This document shows positions 62,566-64,000 of a DNA stretch of 64,000 bases, in pieces. The DNA lies in NCBI GenBank assembly GCA_019187185.1, contig JABAQU010000009.1:101521-165520 (forward strand). The letters run 5' to 3'. The stretch comes from Steroidobacteraceae bacterium. GTDB lineage: Bacteria; Pseudomonadota; Gammaproteobacteria; Steroidobacterales; Steroidobacteraceae. A model generated the notes under the pieces. The model saw nothing but the letters and a program-made list of their open reading frames with translations, was not told where the DNA came from and did no database searches. The position numbers and the translations under genes were made by a program. Within the stretch, counting starts at the first letter, position 1, and every line of letters begins with the position of its first letter.

Positions 62566-63459
62566 TCATGCATCATGTGGGCGCCACAAAATTAACTGCT
62601 TTCGTTTCCCGGATCTGTTTGACGGTTTGTTTTCGGCGTGTATTGGCCTGTTTCCTGAGTCCTCCGCAGCCATTTTCCCCGCAAATTCTGCCGGCGTTAG
62701 CTCTTTGAGAGCCTGGTGAGGCCAACTCTCGTTGTATTCGACCCGCCAAGCTCCGATCTTCGCTTTGGCCTCGTCAATCGTCTCGATCCAGTGCACGTTC
62801 AAGCACTCGTCGCGGAACTTGCCGTTGAAGCTCTCGATGTACGCGTTCTGTGTGCGCTCGCCGGCCTCGATCAGCCGTAAGGCCACATCGCGCTGCCACG
62901 CCCACTGATCCAGTGCCTGGCCGGTGAACTCAGGACCCTGATCGGTGCGGCTGACCTTCGGCAGACCACGGAACTGGCCGACGCGATCCAGGACTCGCGT
63001 GACGTACGCCCCGCCAATCGCGTGGTCTACGACGATGTCGAGCGACTCCTTCGTGAAGTCATCGACAATGGTCAGATATTTGAGCCGCCAGCCGTACTCC
63101 AGGCTGTCACTGACAAAATCTATCGACCAGACCTGGTTGGGCGCCGTGGGTCTCTGCAGCGGCCGACGCTCTACGGCCACGCCTTCGCGGCGCTTGCGGC
63201 GCCGAACCTGCAGCTTCTCCAGCCGATACAGCCGATGCACGCGCTTCACGTTGACCTCAGCCCCTTCCCGGCGCAGCAGGGCGTGAATGCGCCGGTAGCC
63301 AAACCGGCGCCGCTGCGCAGCCAGTTCCACGATGCGACATCGCAGCTGCCCACCGTCAGCTTCCCGGCCGGGCGCGTAGTGCAACACCGTGCGCGAGATC
63401 GCCATCAGCTGACAGGCCCGCCGCTCCGAGATCTTCGTCTTCGCCCGCATGGCCATCAC
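62566..63459 (-). CDS. IS3-family transposase OrfB (DDE integrase)
   Basis: 297 residues from the GTG at 63459. RRRFGYRRIHALLRREG is the usual N-terminal helix region, and the rve/DDE catalytic core follows: VWSIDFVSDSLEYG (first Asp), SRTDQGPEFTGQAL (second Asp), YIESFNGKFRDECL (Glu). It is normally produced as an OrfAB fusion by -1 frameshifting; the -1 frame runs open from the OrfA end through TVSPQARREAVMAMRAK. The C-terminal end RKQLILWRPHDA may read beyond the natural element. Confidence 0.9.
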   Translation of the reverse strand: MMAMRAKTKISERRACQLMAISRTVLHYAPGREADGGQLRCRIVELAAQRRRFGYRRIHALLRREGAEVNVKRVHRLYRLEKLQVRRRKRREGVAVERRPLQRPTAPNQVWSIDFVSDSLEYGWRLKYLTIVDDFTKESLDIVVDHAIGGAYVTRVLDRVGQFRGLPKVSRTDQGPEFTGQALDQWAWQRDVALRLIEAGERTQNAYIESFNGKFRDECLNVHWIETIDEAKAKIGAWRVEYNESWPHQALKELTPAEFAGKMAAEDSGNRPIHAENKPSNRSGKRKQLILWRPHDA

Positions 63460-63482
63460 CGCTTCACGCCTGGCCTGCGGGC

Positions 63483-63749
63483 TTACCGTTTTCCCCGCGC
63501 CACCACCTTCAGCGCTTCAATGTCCAGCATCGCTTCGGCCAGCAGCTTCTTCAGCTTGCTGTTCTCGCTCTCCAGCTCTCGAAGCCGGCACGCTTCCGAC
63601 ACGTCCATCCCGCCAAACTTGCCGCGCCACTTGTAGAACGCCGCATCGCTGAATCCGTGCTTGCGCCCCAGGTCCTTCACCGCCACGCCGGACTCCACCT
63701 GCTTCAGGAACCCGATGATCTGCTCGTCCGTAAACCTCGACTTCTTCAT
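63483..63749 (-). CDS. IS3-family transposase OrfA
   Basis: 88 residues: MKKSRFTDEQIIGFLKQVES, helix-turn-helix KDLGRKHGFSDAAFYKWRGK, and leucine zipper RLRELESENSKLKKLLAEAM. Typical of the IS407/IS51-type OrfA. Preceded by GGAGAGATCGGGC before the ATG. Confidence 0.93.
   Translation of the reverse strand: MKKSRFTDEQIIGFLKQVESGVAVKDLGRKHGFSDAAFYKWRGKFGGMDVSEACRLRELESENSKLKKLLAEAMLDIEALKVVARGKR
63489..63495 (-). other. programmed -1 frameshift site
   Basis: On the minus strand G-GGA-AAA in the OrfA frame (codons GGA AAA CGG then TAA) is a canonical X-XXY-YYZ slippery heptamer. A -1 slip reads GGG AAA ACG GTA and enters OrfB, giving OrfAB. It lies 4-10 bases before the OrfA stop at 63483. Confidence 0.75.
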
Positions 63750-63802
63750 GCCCGATCTCTCCTCGGAAATCGGGCTCTATGCACCTCGAAGTAGCCCTGA
63801 CA

Positions 63803-64000
63803 ACTAGGGAAGCTCTGCGCAGGCTATCCGCTGCACGGGAGCGATGATGGTGAATGGTTCGGCGATCACGGATTCGGGCGCTCCAATGGGCGGAAGTAAC
63901 ATTCGGCGGCACTTTTCGCGCCGCTCGATCGCCTTGATGCGGTCACCGGGCGCACGCCTCCTGTCGCGGTATCAGCCGGCGCCTGACCAGGTACAGGTTG
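63803..64000. other. window end, no gene recognised
   Basis: The 198 bases after the IS show no recognised gene. On the minus strand a partial frame from the window edge ends at TGA (63943-63945) after NLYLVRRRLIPRQEACAR; it could be the end of another gene or IS fragment, but is too short to name. Confidence 0.3.

Larger units (their letters stand above)
62566..63802 (-). mobile_element. IS3-family insertion sequence (IS407-like group)
   Basis: Contains the two overlapping transposase frames of an IS3 element on the minus strand, with a slippery site. The right end is likely near TGTCAGGGCTAC (reading inward from 63802), about 50 bases before the OrfA start. The left end is not resolved: a TGTGGG at 62576 is possible but would cut the last codons of OrfB, and the 4-base flanks (atca, acta) do not match, so no target duplication can be claimed. 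Ends are approximate. Confidence 0.8.

Noticed and set aside
62572..63806. Target-site duplication of the IS3 element
   Set aside because: The four bases next to the best guesses for the two ends (atca and acta) differ, and the left end is not settled.

Overview
This is a high-GC window (roughly two thirds G+C by eye) from a bacterial chromosome. The run thrS-infC-rpmI-rplT-pheS-pheT-ihfA-merR-tRNA-Pro, the PA2778/PA2779 pair, DksA/TraR, SCO and CuA oxidase genes and a TonB receptor all point to a gammaproteobacterium, probably an environmental lineage near Steroidobacterales/Nevskiales. The class is fairly safe; the order is an inference. No name can be given from sequence alone.

Layout. 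0-6.7 kb: the end of galU, a small Cys/His-rich secreted protein and a CusCBA-type heavy-metal efflux operon. 6.6-14.3 kb: the most unusual locus. A DUF420 assembly-type gene diverges from a seven-gene cluster: 51-aa membrane peptide, CuA subunit II, B-family-like heme-copper subunit I with Gln in place of the active-site Tyr, SCO, anchored unknown protein, a second heme-copper-like subunit without the CuB His pair, and a fusion of diheme cytochrome b + [2Fe-2S] ferredoxin + FAD/NAD(P)H reductase. A near-consensus FNR/DNR box (7102-7115) lies in front of it. I read this as a candidate NO- or O2-reducing complex fed directly from NAD(P)H. 14.3-19.2 kb: cysteine-peptidase lipoprotein with TPR, PA2779, two NTF2-fold proteins, a secreted amidohydrolase and a LysR regulator. 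19.3-28.3 kb: sodB, a PLP decarboxylase overlapping a secreted amidase, an S8 protease with PA domain, a duplicated-domain lipoprotein and an outer-membrane barrel. 28.4-36.7 kb: DUF1905, a secreted esterase, SulP transporter next to a LysR remnant, and a coupled LLM oxidoreductase/alcohol dehydrogenase/sulfotransferase/DUF1214 operon. 36.8-39.2 kb: Phd-PIN toxin-antitoxin, a 35-bp perfect inverted repeat, tRNA-Asn, DUF2784 and an aminotransferase.

39.3-49.7 kb is core: uvrB, tRNA-Val, DksA-like, thrS, infC (non-canonical start codon), rpmI, rplT, pheST, ihfA, MerR and tRNA-Pro. 49.7-60.6 kb looks catabolic: acyl-CoA synthetase, HMG-CoA-lyase-like, CaiB-type CoA-transferase, LeuCD-type hydro-lyase, MFS carrier, TonB receptor, and the small and medium subunits of a molybdenum hydroxylase without its large subunit. 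These could handle a branched dicarboxylate (citramalate-like) substrate, an inference from families only. 60.6-64 kb is more AT-rich: a long intergenic stretch, an atypical LuxR-type regulator and an IS3-family element with a programmed frameshift signal, suggesting recent acquisition or rearrangement.
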